Shown one piece after another: positions 46,449-57,048 of a stretch of 64,000 nt of DNA; the stretch's first letter is position 1, and each line of letters opens with the position of its first letter. A program made the position numbers and the translations under genes. This stretch comes from Candidatus Vesicomyosocius sp. SY067_SCS001 (GTDB lineage Bacteria; Pseudomonadota; Gammaproteobacteria; PS1; Pseudothioglobaceae): positions 434,001 to 498,000 of the forward strand of contig NZ_CP054877.1 of NCBI RefSeq assembly GCF_014706615.1, given 5' to 3'. Under the pieces are notes generated by a model, which searched no databases, had not been told where the DNA came from, and saw only the letters and a list, made by a program, of their open reading frames with translations.

Positions 46449-47433
46449 CCGCATTAGGTTTGGCAATTTTTAATGCATTGCTAGACATTTGTTTAATTTG
46501 ATCTTTGTTAATATTAAGTAAAATTCCTTCTAGTAATTCAATTGTTAAATCTTTTTGCTCAATTAGTATACCAGCATTATTATCTGCCAAAATTTTAGCA
46601 TTATGGAATTGATGATTATCAATGGCGTTAGGTAGAGGGATTAAGATACTGGAGGTAGCTGATAGCATTAATTCTGAAACAGTCATTGCACCTGCTCTAC
46701 AAAGCACAATATCTGCCCAAGCGTAAGCACTTGCCATCTCTTGAATAAATGCAGTTACTTTTACTGTACTATTTTTGTACTGAGATTTAACCGTATCAGC
46801 ATGTAATTTTCCTGTTTGATGCCAAATATTAATATTAATATTAAGCTGTGTAACTATCTCATTAATCGGCTTTGAACCTAAAGAACCACCGATAATTAAT
46901 AAGTTTAATTTGTTATTATTTTGTTTTTCAATAGGATTGAATACAATTGGATTGCCAGAAGTAGTGGCATTTCTAATAAAAGTATCGTCAAATGCTTGAA
47001 AGGTTTTTGTGGCTATTTTGTTAAGTATTTTATTGGTTGTTCCTGGAATAGAGTTCTGTTCATGAATTACTAATGTAGTTTTAAACATCCAAGCTACTAA
47101 GCCACCAATACCTGAAGTAAACCCACCCATACCAAGTACAACATCAGGTTTAAATTTTAGAAAAATTTTTATCACTTGTAACGTAGCATAGCCCAGTAAA
47201 AATGGTGCTTTTATTAGGCTAATAACGTTCTTACCCCGTAATCCAACACTATTAACAGTGTGTAGTTTAATCTTATGTTTAGGTATAATATTGTTTTCCA
47301 TACCGATGTTTGATCCAAGCCATTGAATATTACTTGAATGCCTTTTAAGCTCGTTAGCAATAGCAAGTGCTGGGAATATATGTCCCCCAGTTCCCCCAGC
47401 CATAATGAGGATTTTTTTAGCTGTGTTAAACAC
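46411..47433 (-). CDS. murG: UDP-GlcNAc:lipid I N-acetylglucosaminyltransferase
   Basis: 340 aa (E. coli 355), GTG start. Makes lipid II on the cytoplasmic face of the inner membrane. GT-B motifs: [16 protein letters not shown] (about residues 11-26), [10 protein letters not shown] (about 180-189), [11 protein letters not shown] (about 240-250). The start sits in a 15-nt near-palindrome (CTGTGTTTAACACAG). ftsW immediately upstream is a pseudogene, so murG has lost its operon partner but is itself intact. Confidence 0.95.
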   Translation of the reverse strand: MFNTAKKILIMAGGTGGHIFPALAIANELKRHSSNIQWLGSNIGMENNIIPKHKIKLHTVNSVGLRGKNVISLIKAPFLLGYATLQVIKIFLKFKPDVVLGMGGFTSGIGGLVAWMFKTTLVIHEQNSIPGTTNKILNKIATKTFQAFDDTFIRNATTSGNPIVFNPIEKQNNNKLNLLIIGGSLGSKPINEIVTQLNININIWHQTGKLHADTVKSQYKNSTVKVTAFIQEMASAYAWADIVLCRAGAMTVSELMLSATSSILIPLPNAIDNHQFHNAKILADNNAGILIEQKDLTIELLEGILLNINKDQIKQMSSNALKIAKPNAVKQIVDYLLVSD

Positions 47434-47435
47434 AG

Positions 47436-48480
47436 TGTTTTTGCTTAGAATATTTATAGTAATTTTCTATATCATTTCTAAGTAATATGAGAGAAACTAT
47501 CATATTTGATATTCACCTAACGAATAAGTTGTAAAGTAAGCCCTTTGGGTAGAACTAAGGATAGATTAATACTAAATTGTATACCTATATAAATACCAAA
47601 GGCTAACATAAGACTTATATTCACGATTATTTTTAAGTGTATTTTTTGGTAAATTTTAAAGCTCTAAGTATAATATAAGTAAAGGTAAACAATATATGTT
47701 TCTCCAAAGATAGTAGAAATCATATCAGTATGTAGTTCTGTAAATTTGGTATATTGTTAAATGTCATTACCAAAATCTAGTTTAACCACTCCTAGCAATA
47801 CTAGCTAATGTATGTTTAGTTTGCCCACTTTATTAGGACTTTGTTAAGCTAACTTTCTTTTTTGTCAAAAAGAAAGTTAGCTGTTAGACTCAATTAAGAA
47901 TTTGAAAAGGATAGTGATAACAATAGCAATAATATTTACACCAACTATGAATAATTGTTTTTAAATTAGTCACACCTCACACACCTGTGCCCAGTTAAAT
48001 AGTATAAGCAAATATAGAGGTAATAAAAGTCGCACATAAGTCTGATACTAGTAGTAGACCCCCAATAATGATAAGCGTTTTAATAAATCTTATATTGAAT
48101 TTTTTAAATCTTTTTCTTGTTTAACTAAAAATCCTACCATGAATAAAATTATTTCAAAAGACTGAAGTTTAAATAACATAAATTTATTACAAACACGTTT
48201 AACCTTTGACAGTTTTTTTCGATAAATTATAGGAAAAACACCAATCAGTAAGTATATCAATGTAATAATAAAAAATAATTTTTGTAAAAATACAAAGAAA
48301 ATTTTATTGTAATGTAACTAACACTTAAGCCCCTAAAATAATAAAAATAACTTATTTTATAAGATATCCATAACTAAAAGAATATCCGTTAGTATGTATA
48401 AAACATAGTATCCAAATAAAGATAAACAATGTTAAAACAGGAAAAAGTAGATTTTATCGATAATTAAACTATTCTTATCA
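47436..48480 (-). pseudogene. ftsW: ftsW pseudogene (septal SEDS peptidoglycan polymerase)
   Basis: The minus strand carries FtsW pieces in order, in shifting frames: TLFIFIWILCFIHTNGYSFS and SYGYLIK-stop-VIFIILGA (first helices); LLIGVFPIIYRKKLSKVKRV then FMLFKLQSFEIILFMVGFLV (family: R-W-I-x-L-G-x-x-x-L-Q-P-S-E-x-A-K); FIKTLIIIGGLLLVSDLCAT (E-P-D-F-G-A-T); VGVNIIAIVITILFKFL; LMLAFGIYIGIQFSINLSLV then LPKGLTLQLI (L-P-T-K-G-L-T-L-P-L-I-S-Y-G-G-S-S); and [13 protein letters not shown] near the murG start (L-L-L-R-x-D-Y-E). Multiple stops and frameshifts. Position directly upstream of murG is the ancestral ftsW-murG order. It is distinct from the intact rodA. Confidence 0.9.
47847..47882. repeat. 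16-bp perfect hairpin inside the ftsW pseudogene
   Basis: Arms 47847-47862 (AGCTAACTTTCTTTTT) and 47867-47882 pair exactly around TGTC. It lies within the decayed ftsW frame, between recognisable blocks, where an intact gene would not be expected to encode a long perfect palindrome. Confidence 0.85.
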
Positions 48481-48617
48481 AAGATAAGTTCCTAACAATT
48501 AATTATTTTATTGAATTATATTCACCAAGGTGAGATTTATAATTCTATTAGTTGGGCTTTTTTATTACTATTATGGGATAATATTCTTTTTTCGTTTGTA
48601 AAAATAAAAATAAGTTT

Positions 48618-50228
48618 ATGATTTCTACTGCCAATATTACTATGCAGTTTGGTGAAAAACCTTTATTTGAAAATATTTCTATTAAATTTCAGGACGGTAA
48701 TCGTTATGGTTTAATTGGTGCGAATGGCTGCGGTAAATCAACTTTTATGAGAATCTTAACAGGTGAACTTATTCCTAGTAATGGCACAGTTCATATTAGC
48801 GATGGAGAGCGTTTAGGTATTCTTCGCCAGGATCAATTTTCTTTTGAAAATTTTAGCGTAATTGATACTGTGATTATGGGACATCATGAGCTATGGATAA
48901 TTAAAAAAGAAAGAGATAGAATTTATGCCCTACCTGAAATGAGCGAAGAGGATGGTATAAAGGTTGCAGAGCTTGAAATGAAATTTTCAGAAATGGATGG
49001 TTATATGGCTGAATCTTCTGCTAGTGAATTATTATTAGGTTTAGATTTTCCAGAAGAGCAACATTATGGTTTAATGAATAAAATTGCACCAGGTTGGAAA
49101 TTACGTATTTTATTAGCTCAAGCATTATTTTTAGATCCAGATATTTTATTACTTGATGAACCTACAAATAATTTAGATATTGACTCAATCCGTTGGTTAG
49201 AAGATGTGTTAAAGGAACGAAAGGCAACAATGATAATTATCTCTCATGATAGACATTTTTTAAATGGTGTATGTACACATATGTCTGATTTAGACTATGG
49301 TGCACTTAGTACCTTTCCTGGCAATTACGATCATTTTATGATTGCGTCAACTGCTATTCAAGAAAAAATGCAAGCTGACAATGCTAAAAAAGAAGTTAAA
49401 ATTAAAAATCTAAAGCACTTTGTATCTCGCTTTTCAGCTAATGCCTCTAAATCTAAACAAGCTACTTCAAGGTTAAAACAATTAGATAAGATCACATTAG
49501 ATGATATTAAACCCTCTTCAAGAGTAAGTCCATATATTATATTTAACCAAGAAAAAAAGATACATAGAAATATATTAGAGGTTGAAAACCTATCTAAGAG
49601 CTTTAATCCCAAAGGAGATAATGAAAAGGATGGTAAGATTGAAGTTTTAAAAAATATTAACTTCTTGTTTGAAGCAGGTGATCGAATTGCGGTTATTGGC
49701 CAAAATGGTATTGGAAAAACTACGTTGTTACGAACTTTAGTTGGTGAAATAAAGCCTGACAAAGGTAAGATTAAGTGGAGTGAAAATATTAATATTGGTT
49801 ATTATGCACAAGACCATAGTAAAGAATTTGAAATTGATATGAGCGTACTTGATTGGATGAGTCAATTTAAAAGTGAAAAAGATGATATACAAGCAATGCG
49901 TGCAGTGCTAGGAAAAATGTTATTTGGTAAAAAAAATATTGGAAAAAGTGTTACAACACTTTCTGGTGGTGAAAAAGGCAGGATGTTATTTGGTAAACTC
50001 ATGCTACAGAAACCCAATATATTGGTAATGGATGAGCCTACCAATCATCTTGATATAGACTCAATTGAAGCACTTAATTTAGCATTGGATAATTATAAAG
50101 GTAGTTTAATATTCGTTAGTCATGATAGGGAGTTTGTTTCTTCACTTTCTACTAAGGTATTAGAACTTAAAAAAGATGGCATGCATTATTATTCTGGTAA
50201 TTATGAGGATTATTTAGTTAGTAAATAA
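48618..50228 (+). CDS. ybiT: ABC-F family ATPase (YbiT type)
   Basis: 536 aa with two ABC domains. Walker [10 protein letters not shown] (about residues 34-42) and GQNGIGKTT (about 361-369); the first-domain signature is the YbiT-type [14 protein letters not shown], the second [12 protein letters not shown] (about 450-461); Walker [12 protein letters not shown] and [15 protein letters not shown] proteins act on ribosomes; YbiT is one of the E. coli paralogues. No membrane domain, so not a transporter. Preceded by about 140 nt of spacer after the ftsW remnant. Confidence 0.93.
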   Translation: MISTANITMQFGEKPLFENISIKFQDGNRYGLIGANGCGKSTFMRILTGELIPSNGTVHISDGERLGILRQDQFSFENFSVIDTVIMGHHELWIIKKERDRIYALPEMSEEDGIKVAELEMKFSEMDGYMAESSASELLLGLDFPEEQHYGLMNKIAPGWKLRILLAQALFLDPDILLLDEPTNNLDIDSIRWLEDVLKERKATMIIISHDRHFLNGVCTHMSDLDYGALSTFPGNYDHFMIASTAIQEKMQADNAKKEVKIKNLKHFVSRFSANASKSKQATSRLKQLDKITLDDIKPSSRVSPYIIFNQEKKIHRNILEVENLSKSFNPKGDNEKDGKIEVLKNINFLFEAGDRIAVIGQNGIGKTTLLRTLVGEIKPDKGKIKWSENINIGYYAQDHSKEFEIDMSVLDWMSQFKSEKDDIQAMRAVLGKMLFGKKNIGKSVTTLSGGEKGRMLFGKLMLQKPNILVMDEPTNHLDIDSIEALNLALDNYKGSLIFVSHDREFVSSLSTKVLELKKDGMHYYSGNYEDYLVSK

Positions 50229-50361
50229 TAAAATAAACTCTTAGAGCTTTTTAATTTAATTTTTAAAAAAGATAAACGTGTTACTTTAATATTGATTTGA
50301 TTGTTTATTAATGTTATTTAGTGTAAATAAAAGTTTTTATTTTAACCAAAAAAATAAGTAA

Positions 50362-50949
50362 ATGTTTACAGGTATTATTCAAGCTATTGGCAAAATTAAA
50401 AGTATTGAACTAGGTTCATTTTGCTTTCAAGCGAAGAAATCATTTTTTGATGAAGTAAAAATTGGTGATAGCATTGCCGTGAATGGCGTGTGCTTAACTA
50501 CTATTAAAATAGATAATGATTATTTTAAAGTCGATCTTTCAGAAGAAACTCTTAGGTGCACAAATTTTAGCCATTTAGGTGTTGATAGTTTGGTCAATCT
50601 TGAAAAAACATTAAAACTTAATAAAGGCATTGATGGACATTTAGTTAGTGGGCATGTTGATGGTATTATTAAGGTTGTTGGACGATGTATTGAAGGTAAA
50701 TCAACACGTTTTAAAATGATAACACCTAAGAATTTGATAAAATATATCACTAAGAAAGGTTCTGTTTGTATTAATGGAGTTAGTTTAACAGTTAATAATA
50801 TTAATGACTGTGTATTGGATATTAATATTATCCCATATACTCTAAAAACTACAACATTGGGTGAGTTAGAAATAAATAGCAAGGCTAACCTTGAGGTTGA
50901 TATTATCGCTAGACATATTGAGCAATTATTATTTTTTGAAAAAAAATAG
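50362..50949 (+). CDS. ribC: Riboflavin synthase alpha chain
   Basis: 195 aa (E. coli 213). Two tandem lumazine-binding barrels: MFTGIIQAIGKI (1-12), NGVCLTT (about 46-52), then VSGHVDG (about 96-102) and INGVSLTVN. Dismutates 6,7-dimethyl-8-ribityllumazine to riboflavin. First gene of a compact ribC-ribBA-ribH-nusB operon (gaps of 2, 11 and 2 nt). I looked for an FMN riboswitch in 50229-50361 and saw none. Confidence 0.93.
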   Translation: MFTGIIQAIGKIKSIELGSFCFQAKKSFFDEVKIGDSIAVNGVCLTTIKIDNDYFKVDLSEETLRCTNFSHLGVDSLVNLEKTLKLNKGIDGHLVSGHVDGIIKVVGRCIEGKSTRFKMITPKNLIKYITKKGSVCINGVSLTVNNINDCVLDINIIPYTLKTTTLGELEINSKANLEVDIIARHIEQLLFFEKK

Positions 50950-50951
50950 TT

Positions 50952-52025
50952 ATGAAATCTACCATTAAAGAAATTTTAAAAGATTATAGCCAAGGCAAAA
51001 TGATTATCCTCATGGATGATGAAGACCGTGAGAATGAAGGTGATTTAATCATCCCTGCTGAAACTGTTACTAAAGAAGATATTAACTTCATGGCGACTCA
51101 TGGTCGTGGTTTAATTTGTTTAACATTAACACAGGAACGTTGTAAGCAACTTAATTTACCACTTATGGTTGCACAAAACAATGATTCGAATGGTACTAAT
51201 TTTACTGTTTCAATTGAAGCAATAAAAGGCGTAACCACAGGCATTTCAGCAGCAGACAGAGCTAAAACAATATTAGATGCTGTGGCAAAAGATGCCAAGC
51301 CTGATGATATTGTACAACCAGGACATATTTTCCCGCTTATGGCACAACCAGGTGGGGTTTTAATTCGTGCAGGACATACTGAGGCAGGATGTGATTTAGC
51401 TCGTATTGCAGGATTTGAACCAGCTAGTGTGATTGTTGAAATTCTAAATGAAGATGGTTCAATGGCACGACGTAATGATTTAGAAATATTTTCTAAAAAA
51501 CACAATATTAAGTTAGGCACGATTGAAAACTTAATCTCTTATCGAGTTGAAAATGAAAAAACTATCGAGCGTATTAACGAACGTGAATTTAAAACCGAAT
51601 TTGCCATTTTTAGACTAATTTCATTTTTTGATAGTATTCACAATGAAACTCATTTAGCCTTGATTAAAGGTGAAATTAATGGTAATACTGACACGTACGT
51701 ACGTGTACATATGGAAGATACTTTTAAGGATGTATTAAGAGAAAAATCAAATAGTTTTAGCGTTGATGCTGTATTAAAGCATATTGCTAAGTCAGACAGT
51801 GGTGTTTTATTGTTACTTAGAATGCAAACTAACCAAAGTATTTTAGAAAATATTGACAACGTCAATGGTGATATTCATGATGATATTAAAACTTATGGTG
51901 TTGGTGCTCAGATTTTATCTGATCTTGGGGTTAAAAGAATGAAAATATTAGGTAATCCTAGAAAGCTTTATGGCTTAAAAGGCTTTGGTTTAGAAGTGAC
52001 TGAATATATAGATACTAATAAGTAA
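50952..52025 (+). CDS. ribB: DHBP synthase with degenerate GTP cyclohydrolase II-like domain
   Basis: 357 aa RibBA-shaped protein. N-terminal 3,4-dihydroxy-2-butanone-4-phosphate synthase is intact ([13 protein letters not shown] about residues 21-33; [24 protein letters not shown] about 136-151). The C-terminal half (about 200-357) aligns to GTP cyclohydrolase II, but the zinc Cys motif (G-x-x-x-x-S-x-R-C-D-C-G) is absent: [19 protein letters not shown] has no cysteines. It probably supplies only RibB activity, with a true RibA elsewhere. Such RibB fusion proteins with dead C-termini are common in proteobacteria. Confidence 0.92.
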   Translation: MKSTIKEILKDYSQGKMIILMDDEDRENEGDLIIPAETVTKEDINFMATHGRGLICLTLTQERCKQLNLPLMVAQNNDSNGTNFTVSIEAIKGVTTGISAADRAKTILDAVAKDAKPDDIVQPGHIFPLMAQPGGVLIRAGHTEAGCDLARIAGFEPASVIVEILNEDGSMARRNDLEIFSKKHNIKLGTIENLISYRVENEKTIERINEREFKTEFAIFRLISFFDSIHNETHLALIKGEINGNTDTYVRVHMEDTFKDVLREKSNSFSVDAVLKHIAKSDSGVLLLLRMQTNQSILENIDNVNGDIHDDIKTYGVGAQILSDLGVKRMKILGNPRKLYGLKGFGLEVTEYIDTNK

Positions 52026-52036
52026 GGGAAACAATA

Positions 52037-52540
52037 ATGGAATTTAAATTTAATAAAGACGGTAGTAGAGATTTTCTTTCAAAGAAAAGAATTGCCATTA
52101 TTGTGGGTTATTTTTACCAAGATATTTGTGATAATCTATTATTAGCTGCACAAGAAACTTTAATCAAATATGGTATTAATGATAATAATATCAATGTATT
52201 TTATGCTCCTGGCGCATTTGAAATTCCACTATTAGCTAAAAAATTAGCAAGTCAACAAATAAATGGTAAAAACTTATACAATGGTATTGTAGCTTTAGGT
52301 GCTGTGATTAATGGTGAAACTCCTCATTTTAAGTTTATTTGTAATGAATGCGCTCGAGGTGTATCAAATGTTTCTTATCAGTATGAAATTCCAACCACTT
52401 TTGGTGTTATTACTACAAATAACATGGAGCAAACTATTGCTAGAGCTGGTGGTTATAAGGGAAATAAAGGCGAAGAAGCAACTATGGCGATGATTATAAT
52501 GCTTTATTTAATGCAACAAGCAGATACCCAATCTTTTTAA
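52037..52540 (+). CDS. ribH: 6,7-dimethyl-8-ribityllumazine synthase
   Basis: 167 aa. Condenses DHBP with the ribitylamino uracil; forms capsid-like or pentameric assemblies. YAPGAFEIPL (about residues 55-64) and ALGAVINGETPHFKFI (about 88-103, catalytic His in TPHF) are present. AGGYKGNKGEEA near the C-terminus is typical. Preceded by an AAGGGAAA ribosome-binding site; 2 nt before nusB. Confidence 0.95.
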   Translation: MEFKFNKDGSRDFLSKKRIAIIVGYFYQDICDNLLLAAQETLIKYGINDNNINVFYAPGAFEIPLLAKKLASQQINGKNLYNGIVALGAVINGETPHFKFICNECARGVSNVSYQYEIPTTFGVITTNNMEQTIARAGGYKGNKGEEATMAMIIMLYLMQQADTQSF

Positions 52541-52542
52541 CT

Positions 52543-52968
52543 ATGCCCTTTAAAACTCCAAAGCAACGTACCCGCGAACGTGTGATACAAGCATTATATC
52601 AATATCTAGTGTCAGGTGGTGAAGTATTTCAAATTGAACAACAATTTCTAAACCAAAAACAAGGCAAAATTTCAAAAGTTTTCTTTTCAAATTTATTTAT
52701 CAATATCCTTAAAAATAGATTTGTATTAGATGAGCTAATTACATCTAGCATTAGTCGGGGAACTGAAGAGCTAGGATCTGTTGAACATTCTATTTTATAT
52801 CTAGGTACTTTTGAACTTAAATTTAACTCAGAAGTGCCTTATAAAGTCGTAATTAATGAATCACTTGTATTGGCAAAATTATATGGCGCAGAAGGTTCAT
52901 ATAAACTTATTAACGTTTCGTTAGATAAATTAGCACGAATGCTTAGAAAAATTGAATTAATCAACTAA
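52543..52968 (+). CDS. nusB: Transcription antitermination factor NusB
   Basis: 141 aa (E. coli 139). All-helical RNA-binding protein with the N-terminal RTRERVIQALYQYL (about residues 9-22) and C-terminal VINESLVLAKLYGAEGSYKLI (about 105-125). With NusE binds boxA of rRNA leaders; SuhB joins the same complex in E. coli. The ribH-nusB link is conserved. thiL, often next, is absent. Confidence 0.94.
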   Translation: MPFKTPKQRTRERVIQALYQYLVSGGEVFQIEQQFLNQKQGKISKVFFSNLFINILKNRFVLDELITSSISRGTEELGSVEHSILYLGTFELKFNSEVPYKVVINESLVLAKLYGAEGSYKLINVSLDKLARMLRKIELIN

Positions 52969-53163
52969 AAATAAATCTAGATATATATTTTATAATCATA
53001 AGTTTTTGTTTTTTACTAACCAAAAGATTTATTGTATTTGACAAAATTGCTTGATTAAAATTTGCAAGTAATTTATATATTTACTTAAATAATTTAACTA
53101 TTTTGGTGATTTTAATAATATCTAGAATAGCACGCTTTAACATGGGTTTGTTTAAGTAGTTAG

Positions 53164-53194
53164 AAACTTTAAACAATTAATGTTTAATTTTTTT
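53164..53194 (+). terminator. Terminator of the rib-nusB operon
   Basis: TTAAACA (53169-53175), 5-nt loop, TGTTTAA (53181-53187), then seven T residues (53188-53194). An AT-only stem with a clear T tail, about 200 nt past nusB and 11 nt before the facing metH stop. Confidence 0.6.
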
Positions 53195-53204
53195 GTAAGT
53201 ATTC

Positions 53205-56200
53205 CTATTCTAAATTAGGTGATAGTAATTTTTCTGCTTGTTCTAACGAAATACTTTTACGTTTAGCGTAATTATTTAATTGTGATTGATTGATTTTTGC
53301 CACGCCAAAGTATCTAGCATCAGGGTTTGCAAAATACCAACCGCTAACGCTAGCAGTTGGTAGCATTGCATACGAGCTGGTTAATATCATGCCAGTGTTA
53401 TTTTTAACGTCAAGTAGTGTCCAGAGTTTTTCTTTTTCGCTATGTTCAGGACAAGATGGATAGCCAGGAGCAGGGCGAATACCATCAAATTTTTCTTGGA
53501 TAAGTTGATTGTTATCAAATCTCTCAAAACTATAACCCCAAAGATTGGTACGTAATTTAAAGTGCATAAGTTCGGTAAAAGCTTCTGCTAGACGGTCAGC
53601 TATGGCTTTAATCATGATTGAATTATAATCGTCGTGGTCAGCTTTAAATGTAGTAATTAATAATTCAATATTAATACCGGTAGTAACAGCGAAGGCACCC
53701 ATATAATCATTGATGCCGCTATCTTTTGAAGCAATAAAATCACTTAAACAAAAGTTTGGAGTGTTGCCTTTTTTGTCTAATTGTTGACGTAGATGGTTAA
53801 GGGTTATTATAACTTCGTTATTTTTATCATACAACTCAATGTCTTCATTGATACTATTAGCTGGGAAAATGCCGATAACGGCATTAGCCGTAAGTAGTTT
53901 TTCATTAATTACTTTTTTAAATAAAACCTTAGCATCATTAAATAGTGTACTAGCAGATTCACCTACAATCTTATCCGTTAATATATTAGGAAATTTACCG
54001 GTTAATTCCCAAGTTTGGAAAAATGGTACCCAGTCAATAAATTTGAAAATTTCAGCTAAATCATAATCTTTAAAAACATGAATACCTAATTTTTTAGGTT
54101 TAATAATAGAGTTAAAAGAAATATTAGGTCTATTAGCTCTAGCTTTTTCTAGAGAAATAAGTCTACTTTTACCTTTATTGATACGACGCTTACGTATATT
54201 TTCATACTCGATCTTTGTATCATTTAAAAGTTTCTGCTTAAGGGTTTTTGAGAGTAGGGCAGTTGCTACGCCAACGGATTTAGAAGCGTCTTTTACATAA
54301 AAAACTCCATGGTTATATTCTGGCTCAATTTTTACGGCTGTATGTGCTTTAGAAGTGGTAGCACCACCAATCATTAAGGGCAAATTAAGACCTTGACGAG
54401 TCATTTCTCTAGCAACAAACACCATTTCATCTAGTGAAGGTGTGATTAGCCCTGATAAACCAATAATATCTACATTCTCTTTTCTAGCAGTTTCAAGTAT
54501 GGTTTCGATAGGTACCATTACACCTAGATCAATAATTTTATAATTATTACAAGAAAGTACCACACTAACAATATTTTTACCAATATCGTGTACATCTCCT
54601 TTAACCGTTGCCATTAAAATTTTGGCTTGTGAGCTGGGGACACAATTTTCTTTTTCAGCTTCTAAGAATGGATCTAAGTAAGCTACTGATTTTTTCATAA
54701 CTCGAGCTGATTTCACCACTTGAGGCAAGAACATTTTTCCATCACTAAATAAATCACCTACTACATTCATACCACTCATAAGTGGGCCTTCAATGACTAG
54801 AATAGGACGACCTAATTTATCAAATGCCTCTTGAGTATCTTTATTAATGTATGTAGTAATACCCTTGACTAAAGCATGTTCTAGGCGTTTTTCTACTGCC
54901 CATGTGCGCCATTTTAGATCTTGTTTATTATTTTTTTGCTCGAATGTGTTAGAAAATTTTGAGGCTATATCAACTAAACGTTCGCCTGCTTGTTTGTTGA
55001 TATTTAATACAACATCTTCAACAGCTTTTTTAAGTTCTGGGTGAATATCATTATAAACCATTAATTGCCCTGCATTAACGATACCCATAGTCATGCCTGC
55101 TTTTACAGTATGATATAAAAAGACTGAATGAATCGCTTCACGTACGGTATTGTTACCTCTAAATGAAAATGATACATTGGATACTCCTCCAGATATTTTA
55201 GCGTAAGGTAGATTTTTTTTAATGGCGCGCGTGGCTTCAATAAAATCTATCCCATAATTATTGTGTTCTTCAATACCTGTTGCTATCGCAAAAATATTAG
55301 GGTCAAAAATAATATCTTCTGGTGGAAAATTAACATTATTAACTAAAATATGATAGGCTTTTGTACAGATTTCAATTTTTCGAGATTGTGTGTCTGCTTG
55401 ACCAGATTCATCAAATGCCATAACGATAATTGCTGCACCATAGCGTTTGCATAGACGGGCATATTGTATAAACTTAGCCTTACCTTCTTTGAGTGAAATA
55501 GAGTTGACAATAGATTTCCCTTGCGTGCATTTAAGTCCAGCTTCGATAATCTCCCATTTAGAAGAGTCTACTATTAATGGAACTTTAGCAATATCAGGTT
55601 CTGAGGCGATTAGATTCATAAAGCGGATCATAGCAGTTTTACCATCAAGCATACCTTCGTCCATATTGATATCAATCATTTGTGCGCCTTCCTCTACTTG
55701 TGTGCGGCAAATATCCAGCGCCTTTTCATATTCTTGGTTAAGAATAAGACGTTTAAATTTAGCTGAACCTGTAATATTAGCGCGCTCACCAATATTTACA
55801 AAAAGTGAATCGTTACCAATATTAAAAGCTTCAAGCGCTGATAAGCGACATTCTAGTTTAATAGTAGGAATCTTTCTAGGAGGTATCCTACTAATTGAGT
55901 CAGCAATTGCTTTAATATGATCAGGAGTTGATCCGCAACAACCCCCTAATATATTTACCAAACCTGATCTTGCCCATTCACTAACTTGTTCACTCATGGT
56001 TATAGCATTTAAATCATATTCTCCAAATTCATTGGGTAGTCCAGCGTTTGGATGAGCTGATACATAGGTATCAGCTACGCGTGACATTTCAGCTATGTAT
56101 TGGCGTAATAAATCAGGTCCTAGTGCACAATTAAGCCCAATAGAGATTGGTTTAGCGTGGCGCAATGAGTTATAAAAAGCCTCAGTCATTTGTCCAGATA

Positions 56201-56858
56201 GAGTACGACCAGAAGCATCAGTAATGGTACCAGAAATCATAATGGGTAACTCAATCCCGTCGTCTTCAAAAACCTGTTTAATCGCAAAGATAGCAGCTTT
56301 GGCATTGAGTGTATCAAAAATGGTTTCAATTAAAATAATATCTACCCCACCTTTAATCAAGCCACGGGCGGATTCTATATAAACATCAACTAACTCGTCA
56401 AAGGTAATATTTCTAAATCCAGGATCATTTACATCTGGTGATAGAGAGCAAGTGCGTGAAGTTGGACCAATAACACCAGCAACAAATCTTGGTTTTTTAG
56501 CACTTGAAAATTCATCTGTTGCTTGACGTGCAATTTTAGCACTTTCAAGGTTAATTTCATAGGCCAATTCTTCCATTTTATAATCAGACATAGAAGTTCG
56601 AGTAGCATTAAAAGTATTAGTTTCAATAATATCAGCCCCGACTCTTAAATAATCTTTATGAATATTCTTGATAATCTGAGGCTGAGTAAGTGAGAGTAAA
56701 TCATTATTACCTTGAACTAATATATGCCAATTTTTAAAACGATCGCCACGATACTCTTTCTCGGTTAATTTGTGTTGTTGAATCATGGTTCCCATAGCAC
56801 CATCAAGTACTAAAATTCTTTTATCTAAAAGGGATTTTAATATCTGTTTTATATTCAT
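53205..56858 (-). CDS. metH: Cobalamin-dependent methionine synthase
   Basis: 1217 aa (E. coli 1227). Four modules: homocysteine domain with zinc Cys GLNCALG (about residue 245) and GGCCGS (about 309-314); methyltetrahydrofolate domain (about 345-620; [12 protein letters not shown]-type); cap and B12 domain with [10 protein letters not shown] (about 750-759, lower-ligand His) and GLSGLI; C-terminal reactivation domain (about 900-1217; [12 protein letters not shown]). Start ATG 56858 gives [18 protein letters not shown] box ends only about 8 nt before it, suggesting a leaderless or nearly leaderless mRNA. Needs cobalamin from somewhere. Confidence 0.95.
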   Translation of the reverse strand: MNIKQILKSLLDKRILVLDGAMGTMIQQHKLTEKEYRGDRFKNWHILVQGNNDLLSLTQPQIIKNIHKDYLRVGADIIETNTFNATRTSMSDYKMEELAYEINLESAKIARQATDEFSSAKKPRFVAGVIGPTSRTCSLSPDVNDPGFRNITFDELVDVYIESARGLIKGGVDIILIETIFDTLNAKAAIFAIKQVFEDDGIELPIMISGTITDASGRTLSGQMTEAFYNSLRHAKPISIGLNCALGPDLLRQYIAEMSRVADTYVSAHPNAGLPNEFGEYDLNAITMSEQVSEWARSGLVNILGGCCGSTPDHIKAIADSISRIPPRKIPTIKLECRLSALEAFNIGNDSLFVNIGERANITGSAKFKRLILNQEYEKALDICRTQVEEGAQMIDINMDEGMLDGKTAMIRFMNLIASEPDIAKVPLIVDSSKWEIIEAGLKCTQGKSIVNSISLKEGKAKFIQYARLCKRYGAAIIVMAFDESGQADTQSRKIEICTKAYHILVNNVNFPPEDIIFDPNIFAIATGIEEHNNYGIDFIEATRAIKKNLPYAKISGGVSNVSFSFRGNNTVREAIHSVFLYHTVKAGMTMGIVNAGQLMVYNDIHPELKKAVEDVVLNINKQAGERLVDIASKFSNTFEQKNNKQDLKWRTWAVEKRLEHALVKGITTYINKDTQEAFDKLGRPILVIEGPLMSGMNVVGDLFSDGKMFLPQVVKSARVMKKSVAYLDPFLEAEKENCVPSSQAKILMATVKGDVHDIGKNIVSVVLSCNNYKIIDLGVMVPIETILETARKENVDIIGLSGLITPSLDEMVFVAREMTRQGLNLPLMIGGATTSKAHTAVKIEPEYNHGVFYVKDASKSVGVATALLSKTLKQKLLNDTKIEYENIRKRRINKGKSRLISLEKARANRPNISFNSIIKPKKLGIHVFKDYDLAEIFKFIDWVPFFQTWELTGKFPNILTDKIVGESASTLFNDAKVLFKKVINEKLLTANAVIGIFPANSINEDIELYDKNNEVIITLNHLRQQLDKKGNTPNFCLSDFIASKDSGINDYMGAFAVTTGINIELLITTFKADHDDYNSIMIKAIADRLAEAFTELMHFKLRTNLWGYSFERFDNNQLIQEKFDGIRPAPGYPSCPEHSEKEKLWTLLDVKNNTGMILTSSYAMLPTASVSGWYFANPDARYFGVAKINQSQLNNYAKRKSISLEQAEKLLSPNLE

Positions 56859-57007
56859 ATTTAGCATTATACAAGTATATAACAAGTTCTAATTTACAAT
56901 AAATGGAAAGGTTATAGTGAATAAAATATTATAATTATCTTGAATTTTTATTCATGTAATCAATATTTTTTAAGTGTTAGTTTTATTTAGGTGTTAATAT
57001 ATTATTA

Positions 57008-57016
57008 TGTTATAAT
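57008..57016 (+). promoter_or_regulatory. Extended -10 promoter of the sulfur-globule-like gene
   Basis: TGTTATAAT is an exact extended -10 element (TGn + TATAAT) 32 nt before the ATG; no good -35 is seen. A GGAG ribosome-binding site follows (57036-57039). Strong, simple promoters fit an abundant structural protein. Confidence 0.5.
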
Positions 57017-57048
57017 ATACTTTAATTTTATTAAATGGAGATGTAACA

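Noticed and set aside
50229-50361. FMN riboswitch before ribC
   Set aside because: The leader is AT-rich and lacks the conserved RFN-element blocks; no long multi-helix structure is visible.
56859-57048. Cobalamin riboswitch before metH
   Set aside because: No B12-box-like sequence, and the candidate promoter sits immediately before the start codon, leaving no leader.
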